Assembly (NCBI GenBank): GCA_015680685.1 | Contig: MNCI01030767.1 | Location: 27,663 to 91,662 of the forward strand | From: Gnetum montanum | Lineage: Eukaryota; Streptophyta; Gnetopsida; Gnetales; Gnetaceae | DNA: 64,000 bases | Direction of reading: 5' to 3' | In this document: positions 12,167 to 24,159 of the stretch, in pieces | Position numbering within the stretch: the first letter of the stretch is position 1 | Layout: each line of letters starts with the position of its first letter | The notes under the pieces: model-generated | Databases searched by the model: none | What the model saw: the letters and a program-made list of their open reading frames with translations, nothing else | What the model was told of the DNA's origin: nothing | Program-made: the position numbers and the translations under genes

Positions 12167-12447
12167 GACTAAATAAAAATTTGTCCTTGAGTGAACAAAA
12201 GGAGGACAAAGTCTCTTACAAAATTTTGGAAAGGTATGGGATTATTGACTATCTACTTACATACATAAACACAACAACATACATGAAAAAACACCAAGTG
12301 CCCAAGTGTACGAAATTACAATCATTACAAAATTTTGGTATTCCTGATAACAAAATTGAACACTGGGATAAAACATGACAAATACAATTCCTATAATGGC
12401 ATGAAGATAAGGAAAAAAGTTTAAATGGTCCTAAGTAGTGGACGTTT

Positions 12448-15270
12448 CTAAGGCCTCGAAGGACCTTCTCCTACTTTAGGTGCACATGGTGGTTGAGGTG
12501 GTTCTGGTTGTCCTATGGTAGCTGTAACTTTTGGTGAAAGAAAAAAGGCATCTAACAATGCCTTCATCTTCTCCTCCTTACTCTTAGGATCATTCATAGT
12601 CCACACTTCATTGCAAATGTGAACTGGTGTAGGAGCATCCCAAAAATATGGCATTGCTAGGAACAACTCTTTCACATTGATGAACTAGGTAGCAAAAAGT
12701 TTGTGTTCAACATTGAATGCCTTTACTGCATTCTGCAGCTCCTAGTAGTCACTCAGTCTCTTGCTTAGGTTCTCAACTATAAACCATTGATCAGTGAAAT
12801 GCTGCTTAATAACATTAAGTTCTGCATTAGCCACCTCAAGCTTCTCCTTGATGTCTTTGTGATGTTTGAACTCAACTTCACACAGTAAGTACTAACTAGT
12901 CACCTATTTCTGCAATTTAGACCATGGTTATCTGGTAGTAAACATCACCAAATTTGCATAACAGAGATTGGCAAGCTCTATGTACTCCATCATCTCCTTG
13001 ATCTGCAACTCCTTCATGTGGATTTTTGCCTTCTTGTAGTCATTGAGCCCATCAAAGACAGTATGCTAGACATCACTGCCTTCTTTGAGCTATTAGAGGG
13101 CCTCATTAACTTTCACCTTTACTATTTGAATATGTTTTTTTGTTGATTTCTTTTTATAGGCCAACCTAATCTCTATAGTGATTTTTTACTCTCTCAAATT
13201 TGAGAACCTCATTTTTCTAGGCAACTACCTCTATTGCAGATTTCAAGCAAAGGGTTTGGACTTCCTCTATGGAGAGATTTCTATTTTCGATTGTCAATCT
13301 CATTAATTAAATGTTTACTCTAGCTAGCTACTCCTAATGTTGATGGATGAAATATTGCATTTGCTACTTTTGCACATCAACATTCTGTAGGCGGTGATTT
13401 TTTTGCTATCAAGCTAACATTCTCCTGGTGAGTTTGATTCAAGGCCTTTTAGATATTGTGCATGGTGACATTGACCAAGGATTGATAAAAAATCATCATC
13501 TTCTTCATGTATTAAGCCTTCTTAAGCTTTTCTTGAAGTAGTTGAAAAGCTTCATCATAGGTTAATGCAAGGTTGAGAAGCGCAAGGTTAGCAAGGTAGG
13601 CTCTTAATTTAGCAACCTCTACAGCTAAGCATTGGTTTTGAGCCTAGGTTGTTTCAAGTTACCCCTCCATGATAATGCATTTTTCCCTTACTTCCAACAA
13701 CTCTAATTAAGTTATAGTGATTTTATTAAGAAGGTCAAAGACATCCAAAATTGGTTACCCAGTTCCCATTAGTCAATCTAGCAATTCTTCATGCTAGGCT
13801 ACACTCAATTTGCTGCTAACTGTTCCTATACATATTTGCACATCTTTGAGTGCAAAAACATCTGGTACAAATGTTGCATGTGCATTTAATGCCTCAAAAA
13901 TTCTATCAGCAACCATCTTTTCTATTTTCTGCTACTCATGGTGTCACATCACCAAGATAGTTGCTCCCTCACCCTCCTCTAGACACACCAAGAATGTAGT
14001 GGCATTCCCAAAGATGTTTGGAAATTGCTGTTATTGTGAGAGAGAAAATGTTACCTCTTGGGTGTTAGGATTTGATCTTGTAGGAAGCTGCTTTCTTTCA
14101 GCTAAAAATATTGGCTCAACTCCTTCCATCTAGCTGAAGGTTCGAGCCACTTCATTAATGTGACTCATTGCTGGGTGATACATAGATGGATCACCACCAC
14201 TTATTCCTCATCACTACTCCTGCTCATGAAAGATCTACTCTGGGATCTTTTGCATTTGTTCAAGGGAAATTTGGAACTTTAGCATTATTTTGTGAGTGAG
14301 CGATGAAGGTGGTGGTTGTTGCTCCTCCTCCTTAGTTGTGGTAGGGGTCTTATCCTTCATCATTTCTACCAAAGAGGTAGAAGGAGTATGCTAGAGTGTA
14401 TCATTAGTGTAGTAAACTATTCTTGCCCTTTTGCATAATTTTTTGATGAGGCAAGAACAGGGTAAGGCCTTTCTTCCATGTTCTTTTTTGTTAAATCGCT
14501 TCTCTATCTCTAGATATATCAACTATGAAAAATTCACAAGGAATTTTCCACTCAAAGTAGCACATGCATGGGTGGACAAGGTAGTCACCTGACTGGGCCT
14601 CATCGTCGGATTAAGGTGATAGGCTACTATCTTGAAATATACATGCTTCGCTAGGGTGAGTGCATCATACTCCTTGCCATCCACTCCATAGCATCACTTA
14701 GTCCACTCCTTCTTTGCCTCTAGGTCTGCTTGTGTGGAGATCTCTACCAAATTTATTCCAATATTAGGCAAACTTAGGGCCTATGCAATGGCCTCCACCA
14801 AGGAGGATACCTGAATGTCCTTGATCTTCACAGTGGCTCCCACTCACCTACCATTCCAGAAGAGATATGTCTCTTCCATGGACCACTCCCCATTGGAAGT
14901 AATGGTTGGCCACATGGAAGAGTTCTACAACTATGTCATGACTTCTAATGGAGCATGTTCTAAGAATGGTCCAAAGTTTAATTCTTGGATAACTAAATAT
15001 TGGATGTCATGAGGCTTGATCTAATCAATGCAGACTTAAGTGAATGTGATCTTAAGTCTTAGCATTGGTTTTGGTGCCTGATCTCGATGGGATTGTTTAG
15101 TTACAGTCACTTTCTGGGGAATCTATAAGATAGATTCCACTTCAGGCTCCTCTAGAAGAGGTCTGATCACATGAGTTTCTGCTGCCTGTTCTTGGGCTTG
15201 CTCTTGCTGCTACCTTCTAGCTTGAGGTAGTTTATCCCTTGGTTGGAATGGTTGTCCTTGCTACGGGCAT
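12448..15270 (-). pseudogene. Extra 3' ORF of A2 (between integrase and 3' LTR), unknown function
   Basis: Broken minus-strand coding runs from an ATG near 15270 to a stop at 12448. It aligns with the ORF of A3 at 30640-27800: a QELNFG(P/T)F block, an EWSMEETYLFWN block, VKIKDI, LVEIST, then a long Gln/Lys/Glu-rich, coiled-coil-like middle and an ELFLAMPY(F/L)WD motif near the end, with a Pro-rich tail. It sits where Athila-group elements carry an envelope-like ORF, but I see no signal peptide or clear membrane segment. I do not recognise the family. Confidence 0.55.
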
Positions 15271-15289
15271 TTCGATCTAGGTGCCCTTT

Positions 15290-17440
15290 GTAATCACAAC
15301 ATGACCAACGATTAGCACTTAATGTATAACTTTAAAACATTTGGAACACCTTATCCCTTGAGATAGTTACACTTGGTTAAGCTGTGATCATGGTTGGTTT
15401 GAATTTTTAATATTATTTTATTGTTTTATTTGATTAAATAGGTTACCGAAGTGTGTTGGGAAGGTTTAACTCTTGTAGGTTGATGATTTAATATTATTTT
15501 ATTCATTAAACCCATGGGAGAGAGAAAAATTCTAGAAGCTTTCTATCAAAAACCTAAGGTTTGTGGCCCCCACAATGTAAAGCATACCTTTGGAAGTTAC
15601 AAGACTAAAGAATGACGTGTGAATCATACAAATGATTTGGAAGTTATGAGCTTTGAAAAATTGCAAAAATTCCCCTTACATTTAAAGCAAATGGCAAAAA
15701 ATTCTTAAGTGGTGAGCGCTATTGATAGAATTTTTCCCATGCATTGACTAGGCCTCATTGACGTAGTTAATTGCGTAAATTGGGCCTAGTTGACATGTCT
15801 ATTAACCATCATTGACCAAGTCAAAATTTAAAAAATACAAGGAGTTTTTGAATGGAATTAGAGTCAAATGGAAGCATAAAAAGCTAAGAACACAGTGAAA
15901 TACATGAAGAGGATTTGAGAGTGCACAATAAATAGAGAATAATTGGATAAATATCTTAAGAAGCACACAGGCTGATGCAATTGATGGGGAATGCAAAATA
16001 TTTGATTGCCAAAATGTCTAAGGATAAGGAACTTAACTAGTCCAACCAAGAGCAATGCAAGTAGATCCTCCCCATAGTAGGCTTATGCCCTTTTTGCCCT
16101 TGCATAACCTTAACTAAGGAGTTGTGGGCCCCATAGTTGATTAATGGTTACAAAAAGCTAAGGGCCAAATCCCAAAGAATCTACCTAAGAATTTCAACAT
16201 GTCAAACTAAGACATTAAACAAAAACATATAAACTAGTAATGAGGTAGGTTATGAAGAGCATTGATGGATGAGATAGACAATGGAATGGATGTCCCAATC
16301 ATGGTCACATGAAGTCCCTTGTGAATTTTATGGTTAAATGACCCAATAAAGTCTAACCTTAGTCCAATTTAAAACCATCCACTTTTAGTGACTTTGCATT
16401 GCCACTCTAGGATCAGTCCACCCCTTAAAGACACATAAATGCTCCCATGGACAACCACCATTTCTTATTTGAGAAGAAAAGAGAAGTAGAAAGTGAGAAA
16501 GGGCCTTAGTTAGAGAGGACCTTCAAGCATGGGTAACATGTCTTTCTAGTCCCATAACTAATTCTTATAACTTGTTTATTTTGTCTAAGGGGTGTGCTTT
16601 GAATTTCCATCATGTTTTATTTATGGATATTTTATGTTTTTTTATGAATGTTTTAGATGGGAACCACACCATGTAAAGACTTATTTAACTTCTTGTTATT
16701 GGTTGACACTGAATGATAAGAAATCCATGAAAACACACATGCACTCAAGCAAGTAGAGAGACACAAAGAGTATTGAATCCTCTTAAAGTCACACCCTATT
16801 CAAATCATTGAATCTTTCCCAAGTATGGAAACTACCAAGGTCATAAGTTCATTAAAGTTTTATTAATGAAAAGGGTCCTCATACTTCCAAAGCTAGGAAA
16901 ACCATAGAGTTGGTGGATGGATGGATGACATGGACTCACTGCCTATTCAATGAAAAAGAAACATGTCTTAGTCATCAGTCATCAAAATTCAAAAATAGAA
17001 ACTAGACATTAGTAATCAAAAACATTACATACAAACCACCATTAGCAAACAACTTCATCACCACTGAGTCTTGTTGGCAATAATGTAATTTTATTAGAAA
17101 ACAAGAAAAATTAACATAAAAAGAGTAAATTATACAAGAAATTGTAAAAATATTCAAGAAGAATAAAACATATTAATGATGTTGTAAAACAAAAATTTGG
17201 GAAAATAATAAAGTGTAAAACAAAAATGGTATAAAAATGAAGAGAGTGTAAAAAAAAGTAGAAAAACTAAAGAGCCATTTATATAGTTAGCATGGATGGC
17301 CATTTTCTCCATGACTAAGTTAAAAGGAGGAGATCTGAAAGATTGAGTGTGGTTGTCCATTTGATGAGGCATTGATTACACTAGTGTGTGTGGGCTCATG
17401 AAAGGATTTGACTTATTATGTATTGACCAGCTACTTTTTG
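15290..17440 (-). other. Spacer of A2 between 3' ORF and integrase; no gene
   Basis: Non-coding sequence that aligns with A3 30640-32640. Landmarks are ACTAGTCCAACCAA.G, AAGTGGATCCTCCCCATA and GGACCTTCAAGCATGGGTAA. Short frames inside (15802-16055, 17154-17372) are not conserved as protein. Conservation in two copies shows that it is part of the family. Confidence 0.6.
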
Positions 17441-17836
17441 TTTGGGCTCTTAGGTTTGTAAATTAACATGGCCCTAAAAGGAAAAGTTTCATAAATGATG
17501 TAAGGCCCTTCCCACAAAATCTAGAACTTATTTCATTAAGGTATGTGTGTGGGGTTTCAGTAGAGGACCTTGTCTCCAAGTTGAAATTTCACTTTCCTTA
17601 TCCTAAGGTCATGGTGTTGCTTATTGAATTCTTTGTGCACTTCATTCAAGGATAGGGCCACCAATCAATTCTCATCTAGCACATTAAGGTTGATCAAACT
17701 CCCTTGTTGTGCTAGGCTCAAGTCAAGTTCAAGGTTACAAGTTGTTAAATGTGTGCAGAGCTCAAATTGAATTGGCAAAGTTGGTAAATTTCCATACACA
17801 AGATCGTAGGAAGAGTAGCCTATAGGAAGTTTTTTA
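17440..17836 (-). pseudogene. Integrase C-terminal fragment of A2, core deleted
   Basis: The C-terminal part aligns to A3 32640-33055. At about 17836 the match jumps to A3 33745, so roughly 690 bp holding the zinc finger and the D,D,E core are gone. The junction is GGAAGTTTTTTAATCT. Confidence 0.7.
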
Positions 17837-18119
17837 ATCTCTATGAAGCGTTCGTCCTAATGAAGAAACTATTTTTTTCCTTTGGTCTAACTCTTATGGC
17901 ATCTCTTGAGTGAGAAAATAAGTGAGGATGTCATCGCAACATTTTGGTTTAGCAAGAACTTGTTCATTTATTGCTCCAACAAAGAGGATTTCATTAGAAA
18001 ATTGATTAGAGAGTGGGATCTTCACCTCTTTATGATCCCATCATAACTGAGACAAGGGATCAACAATGACATTCATAGTCCCCTTTCAATCTACCATTGT
18101 AAGATCAAACTCCTGCATG

Positions 18120-19280
18120 ACCACCAACAACTATATGACATGGGGGCTCATCATTGGTTTAGTCATTAGGAAGCAAATGGCATTATGTTCAATGTGAACA
18201 AACACCTTATATCCAAGCACATAGTGCCTAAACTTCTCCAAAGCATACACCATGGCCATCACCTCTTTCTCCATCATGGTGTAATTGAGTTGTGCATCCA
18301 CAATGCTTCAACTTGCGCAGTGGATATAATATGGACATTTTTGATCATCCAACTACATAAGCACAATTCCCAAGGCATAGTTTAATGCATCCATCATGAT
18401 GTGAAATGAACGAGACCAATCAGGTGCTGGTAGAATTGGAGTCTCTACAAGCTTCTACTTAAGCTGATGGAATGCCTTTTTGCATTCATTGGTCCATATG
18501 AATGGAGAATCCTTTTTTGTAAGCTTAACCAATAGTTTCACAATCTTAGAGAAATTTTCTAGAAATTTTTGATAGTAGCTAATGTGTCCAAGGAATTACT
18601 GGATATCTCTAATAGTTTCCAATTGGCGGGTCATTCCTTGGATGACTCAAGTCTTTTTAGGGTCCACCTTAATCCCTGCTTAAGAAATTCTATGCCCCAA
18701 CACAATGCCCTCCTAGACCATGAGATGGCTCTTTTGCCAATTTAGCCAAAGATTACTCTTCATGCACCTTTTAAACACTTGCTCAAGGTAGTCCAAGGCT
18801 TTCTTGAATGTACTTCCATAGGTGGAGAAGTCATTCATAAAGACTTCCATATTGCTACCAATCTACTACTGAAAAATACTCAAGACAAGGCATTAGAAAG
18901 TTGTAGGGACATTGCATAGACCAAAAGGCATCTTTTGATATCCAAAATTTCCCCAAGAACTTGTGATGTTGTTTTGGCCTAATCCTCGAGTGTAATTTGA
19001 ATTTGGTTATACCCATTATAACCATCTAGAAAGCTATAATAGTAGTGCCCATAAATAGTGGTCAACACATGGTCCACAAATGGCAATGAAAAATGATCTT
19101 TGAATGTTTCCACGTGCAACAGCCTAAAATCAATATAAACCCACCACTTTCCATCTTTCTTTCGCATAATTACAAGTGGGCTAACCCACTTAATATCTAC
19201 AATTGGATAGATGAACCCCATCTTGAGGAGTTGTTCAATTTTCTCTTTGATGATCTACTTCAATTTAGGGTTTAGCCATT
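18120..19280 (-). pseudogene. Reverse transcriptase and RNase H of A2
   Basis: The RT starts near 19280 with GFIYPIVD.KWVSP, then KDGKWWVYIDFRLL, SLPFVD and YYSFLDGYNGYNQI (about 19020), with CPWG downstream. The catalytic box at 18841-18830 reads FMND: the first Asp of the usual FMDD is changed to Asn. The RNase H part (about 18430-18120) matches that of A3. Stops and shifts are frequent. Confidence 0.75.
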
Positions 19281-20250
19281 GCTGTGGCTACCTCTTTGCC
19301 TTCATGGCTGGATTGGTATAGATGTGATGCTAACATATCCTAGGATCAATCCTTGCGAGTTCAAGATATGACCAAGCAAAGGTTGTTGGCCATTTGTTAA
19401 CCACCTTCAACAGCATATTTTTCTACTCAAGAGCAAGGTTGGCATTAATTATCATTGGCTTGCCATTTTTCAAAAATGCATATTTCATGTCAGCAAGTAG
19501 AGTTTTCAACTCTAAGGGCTCTTTTTTAAAATTGTTAAGAATTTCCAACTCTCCCCAATTAGTATCATTAGGTTCATCATCGAAGAGTTGATGATGAACT
19601 TGCTCCAATTCATCCATGCCTTTAACATAGGCACAAGTTAAGCTCTTAGTAGCTTTCATGCAAAGTGTGATGCTCTCAGAATTAGCTTTTAGCCATCGGG
19701 TACCCTCCTATTTTGTGGCTATTATATATAGGCACTTTTTGGATTTGAAATTCATCTACATACTATTTGCATGCTTTGATTGATGTGCTTTTAATAAAGT
19801 AGAGCTTCTATACACAGTTGCACCCTGTATTTTTGTACATGATGCATGGAACTCACTTCTTCTTGAACTTTCCAAATGTATCTCTAATATCTATTCATGC
19901 ATCAACAGTGCTCAACCAATCCCTTCCCATAATGATTAGGAAGTCCCCCTTGTAATTCTCAACTTTGAATACCAAGAAATTGGTAGGATACAACCACTCA
20001 CAAATAGTGATCACAATGTCCTCCATTAGTTTCAAAGGAATAGTAATGGACTAAATTTCCAATTCTAAATGGATGCTTCTCTTCTTGAGAGGAGGCAAGT
20101 TCTAGATGTTGTACATTTCATGGAAAATCGTATTAACACTAGAACTTGAATCAAGAAGAGCCTTGCATGGCTCATTTCCAGCAATTTGCAAGTAGATGAG
20201 TAGACTTCCAAGATCAGCTCTTTTCTTGGGAAGATTTCCAACCTTGATCT
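19280..20250 (-). pseudogene. Protease and protease-RT linker of A2
   Basis: The protease region is colinear with A1 (LPPLKKRSIHLELE, IIMGRDWLSTVDA). The active-site triplet reads DSS instead of D-x-G. The linker includes a 78-codon run (19423-19659) rich in Glu and Leu. Its similarity to A1 ends near A1 position 8060. Confidence 0.65.
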
Positions 20251-20399
20251 AATCAGATACAGTGTGGGTTAACATGACAATGTAGATCTTGGGAGGCATT
20301 TGGATTAAAGGGATCTTAAAAGGAATGGATGCAAAGGATGAAAGAGATACAAGACTACTAGTTGGATAAGTAAGTGAATGCTTATTAGGGATATTGGTT

Positions 20400-22650
20400 T
20401 GAAAGAATGATTTTTAATGGTATTTAGGTTCTAAACCACTCAGCTGGGGAGCTAGCTATATGTTAACAACCTTGGTAGTGTTACATTGCTATGGCTGTAT
20501 GGGAATTTTTCCTTGCATAGATGGAGTAGGTAATAATTGAATTAAGGATGGAGGAACATGTGCTAAAGGATGAGGAGGGTGATAGGGATATGGGTTTTTC
20601 CCTCTAGGAGATGAAGAATAAACTCTACAATACTTTGGAGGGTAGTAGTGATGCTAAAAAGAAGTGTGACTGGAAGAGTCACATGGAGACATGGGTTGTT
20701 GAACATAGTACACATATGGATCTGGCTACCTATTAGGGTATTTTTACCTTGGTGGGGGCATCCCCCACAAATGTGGGTGTTACCACTACTGATATAGCTC
20801 ATACAATTGTGGTGGAGCTCCACTTGGATAATAAGCCTATTGTTTTTTGTGGAATTGCCTTGGATTTCCTTGAGGATAAGGTAACCTTCTAGGTGCTTGC
20901 CTTCATGCTAGTCTAGGATTTAGAGCATACAACCCAAATTTCTATAAGTGTGACACAATAGGACAACATCCCTTGGGATGTTCATATTGGTAGATGTCAC
21001 ACCTATCATGATCATTTGATTCTAACTCCACAACCTCTTCTACTATCATAGCCTTATCCCTACGCCTTTGGTAGGCACATTCAGCTTCTTCCCTTGTTCT
21101 ACGATCATGATCACTACCTTGTTCTTTGGATTCTTTTGTAATTTTCAAAGTAGTTTGAACTTTTTCATCCAAAGATTCCCACATTTTGTCAACCTTAGCC
21201 AAAATTTTATACACAGATTTTTGAATTGGCAAGGTTTTTTGCTACATCACCTTATCAAGTGGTGCCTCCCCATCACTTTCACAGAATTGAACCTTCCTCT
21301 TTCTAATGGAAGGATCCTAGTTATAATTAACATTTTTTTTATTTTCTCAACTCACCTTCTTCTTTTGCAACCTACTCAATTAGCCTTTGAATCTACTAGG
21401 CTCTTAGTTTTGACAATCTTATTTGGGTGTAGACCCCAAGAGTTCTTCTTGTTTTGGATCAAAGCCCATCTATGATATGGCAATGCTACTCCTATTGAGA
21501 AAAACCATGGTCAAGACACATGTGCAAAAGGGAATAATACCTACCAAGGGATGTGTCCAAGGGTTCATGTGTTCCTTGATGCTAGCCTTGGATTTGCTTT
21601 CTCAAATTAGACACTCTAGAGTACATTTAATATTTTTCATTGAATAGCTTAAGCATGGTACTCCATCTGTGAATTGATTCTAGCTCCAAGGGGCAATACT
21701 AAAATTTTGCTTCTTTTATGAGTGTCCAAGGGAATAGCTTAAGTTTCTACTAGTCATTTTCTATGTTTTGCAAGGCACAAGAATTGTGAAAGGCTTGAAG
21801 ATGGGTCTATGGATCTAAGTTATATCCCCCTCATTCATATCCAACTACTTGATTATTTTATCTTTCACATGCTTAGTTGGGATCCTGATTACCTTTGCAA
21901 TGTTTAGCATGTTTTGAGTTGCCAGTAAGGGCTCATCATTGTTATGATTTTGACGATGCCTATGATGTCCCTTACTATCCCTTCATGGTTTCATCCCCTA
22001 CAAGTTTCGATTAGATTCAAAGGAGGAAGAAGAAGATGCAAATGAAGAGGGCAAAGAGGGAGGAGGATTGCCGTCACCATGGTGTCTGCCACCTCCTCTC
22101 CACTTTTCATGGCCATGATCATGAGGTTTCTTATCATCATAATGCTTACCAAAGCCCCTACCTTGACTTCCACTTTTTCCTGAACCCGGATTATTGCTAA
22201 TGGACTGCATATTTGGGTTTAAGCCCTCTTCACTAGAGTCAAGGGGTGGAAAATCTTCATGTTGAAAACCCCCAAAGTAAGGATCCTCATTATCATAGTG
22301 GTTTAATAGGAATAAGGGGTTAGTGAACCATTTCCCCTTCGTAGCTTCATGGCACTTCTCTTGGTGCCAATCTTGTTTGTGTTGTGTTTATGTGGGACAG
22401 TAGTCTTGATAATCATGGTCTTGCACAACATATTCATCATGGAGGTCCTAAATGCAGAACCTCTTAAGAGTTTGGAGTAGCATCCCAGGAACATATTAGT
22501 TGAGAGGCAATACAATGTTGCCCTCCATATCTCTCCACTGCATCTGCTCATCCTAATGCAAGATAAAGGTGAAATCAAGTACAAACTCATCTAGATGAGT
22601 GTACACCACTTTGAATTCTTAGGGAATTGGAGGTTTTGAATCATCATGCC
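20400..22650 (-). pseudogene. Gag of A2 (N-terminus cut)
   Basis: Colinear with A1 gag from HDDSKPPIP at about 22640 onward. It keeps a Gly/His/Asp-rich stretch (21998-22210), the gag core, a charged coiled-coil-like piece (20942-21232) and a zinc knuckle near 21000 reading CDIYQYEHPKGCC, in which the second Cys is changed to Tyr. The upstream leader is missing. Confidence 0.7.
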
Positions 22651-24150
22651 AAGCTCTTGATCTTCTAAATAGTCTTGTATTTGCATCTTGACGACTTTCA
22701 TTCCCTTGCCAACCTTGTTCCTAATGTTTACTTTTTCTTAAGATCAAGTTCTTTCCTCCTTGTAATTGGTTTGGGTGTTGTATTTCGAGGTATTGATATA
22801 TTCATCTTCTACTTAGAGCTTCAAAATTCATATCTTGACCCTTTACTATTATTTAAATCTTCATCCATTAAATAGCCTAAATCTATATCATATAAGGATT
22901 CTTCTTTCAATGTTTTCTCCATATAATTGATTTCTAATGGATGTTTCTCATAGTCAAATTCTAATTCTAATAAACCAAATTGGCTAAAATTTCTTCCTCA
23001 TTAGTTTCAACCAACTTTACTTGACTATCTTGACATTTATAATTTTGTATCTTTTATCCTTTTTAATCTTTACTTTTCATAAGGCTTTTTTCAACTTGAT
23101 ATTTTTGTTAGAAATATCTCTAAAAAGATTGTATTTATCAAGTTCTTTATCCTACTTCTCATTTTCATTATTAGTTGATGGAAAATTTTTAGAATTAGCA
23201 AGGTTTTAAACTAAAATTAAGTTTTTTGTGATTCTTAGTAAATTTGATAAGTGTTTTTTAGGGCCAAATTTAATTATCTTTCTAGTTTTATAGTTTTACT
23301 ATATAAATTAGCTAAATTATTAATATTTGATATCCTTCTTAGCCAAATCAAAATTCTAGGATAAATTTCATTCAAATATATATCTCTTAGTACTTCATCT
23401 CTAGGTTTGTATTGATTTTGAAACAAGTTGTACACTCTTTAAAATTTGATGTTAAAATCCCTAGTTAACTCCTTGGTGCCTTGCTTATTTGTGATAATTC
23501 ATAATAAATCTATTGTAGTTCAATTTTATTTGTAAATTAAGTAAAACATAGCATTTTCATATTGTCCTAGCTAGTTATACTATTATTTGAAAATTAGAAT
23601 ACCAAATTTAAGCCAAGTCCCTATGATTCCTCACAAATAATTTACAAACTTAATCTTGATGCTAAATATTTTCATGAACTACGGATAACTTAAATAAATG
23701 CAAATATTGCTTTATCAAATCAACTTTTCTTAATACATAGGGTTCAAAAAAATATTTTTAGGTAGCCTTTGGGATATCATGATAAGTATTGAAATGTAAC
23801 AGAGTTGAAATTTGAAAAGAATTGACATTAGGTGGATTATCCATTACATCAATTTTTGGGATCTTCATATGAGAATATCTAAGTAATTTTTTTTCTTTTG
23901 AGTCTAATTTCCTAACCCTAAGAGAGGTTAGCCTAGCTATTAATTGTAACCTTCTTGTTCTCCTTATCTTAATCCCACTACTAGTACCTTGATCAATTGG
24001 CTTAGTTTTCTCCTATTTAGAGGATATCACTTCTTCAATTCCAAATGAATTATTAGAGCTTTTAAAATATTCCTACTCATGTAGTGTTTTATTCATGAGC
24101 TAAATTAACTATTGAATTTTCAAAAGCACCTCCTTCTACCACCATTTGTT
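22651..24150 (-). pseudogene. Gag of element X
   Basis: The minus strand gives DNPPNVNSFQ near 23850, EELSQIKQGTKELTRDFN and VYNLFQNQYKPRDE (about 23520-23430), then DIYLNEIYPRILIWLRR and LYSKTIKLER (about 23390-23280). This is the order of a plant retrotransposon gag core. A Lys/Arg- and Asp-rich tail follows to 22660. No zinc knuckle is clear. The sequence stops where the A2 gag begins, so the rest of this polyprotein is displaced to 8060 and below. Confidence 0.65.
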
Positions 24151-24159
24151 GGGGACCAA

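Larger units (their letters stand above)
11265..22650 (-). mobile_element. Element A2: family-A copy lacking its 5' LTR and integrase core
   Basis: Reading leftward from 22650: gag, protease, RT, RNase H, integrase C-terminus, spacer, 3' ORF, polypurine tract and LTR. Alignment to A1 gag breaks at about 22650, before the start codon, leader, primer site and 5' LTR would be reached. The unrelated gag of element X begins there. A 0.7-kb deletion removes the integrase core. A2 could not have moved by itself in this state. Confidence 0.75.
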
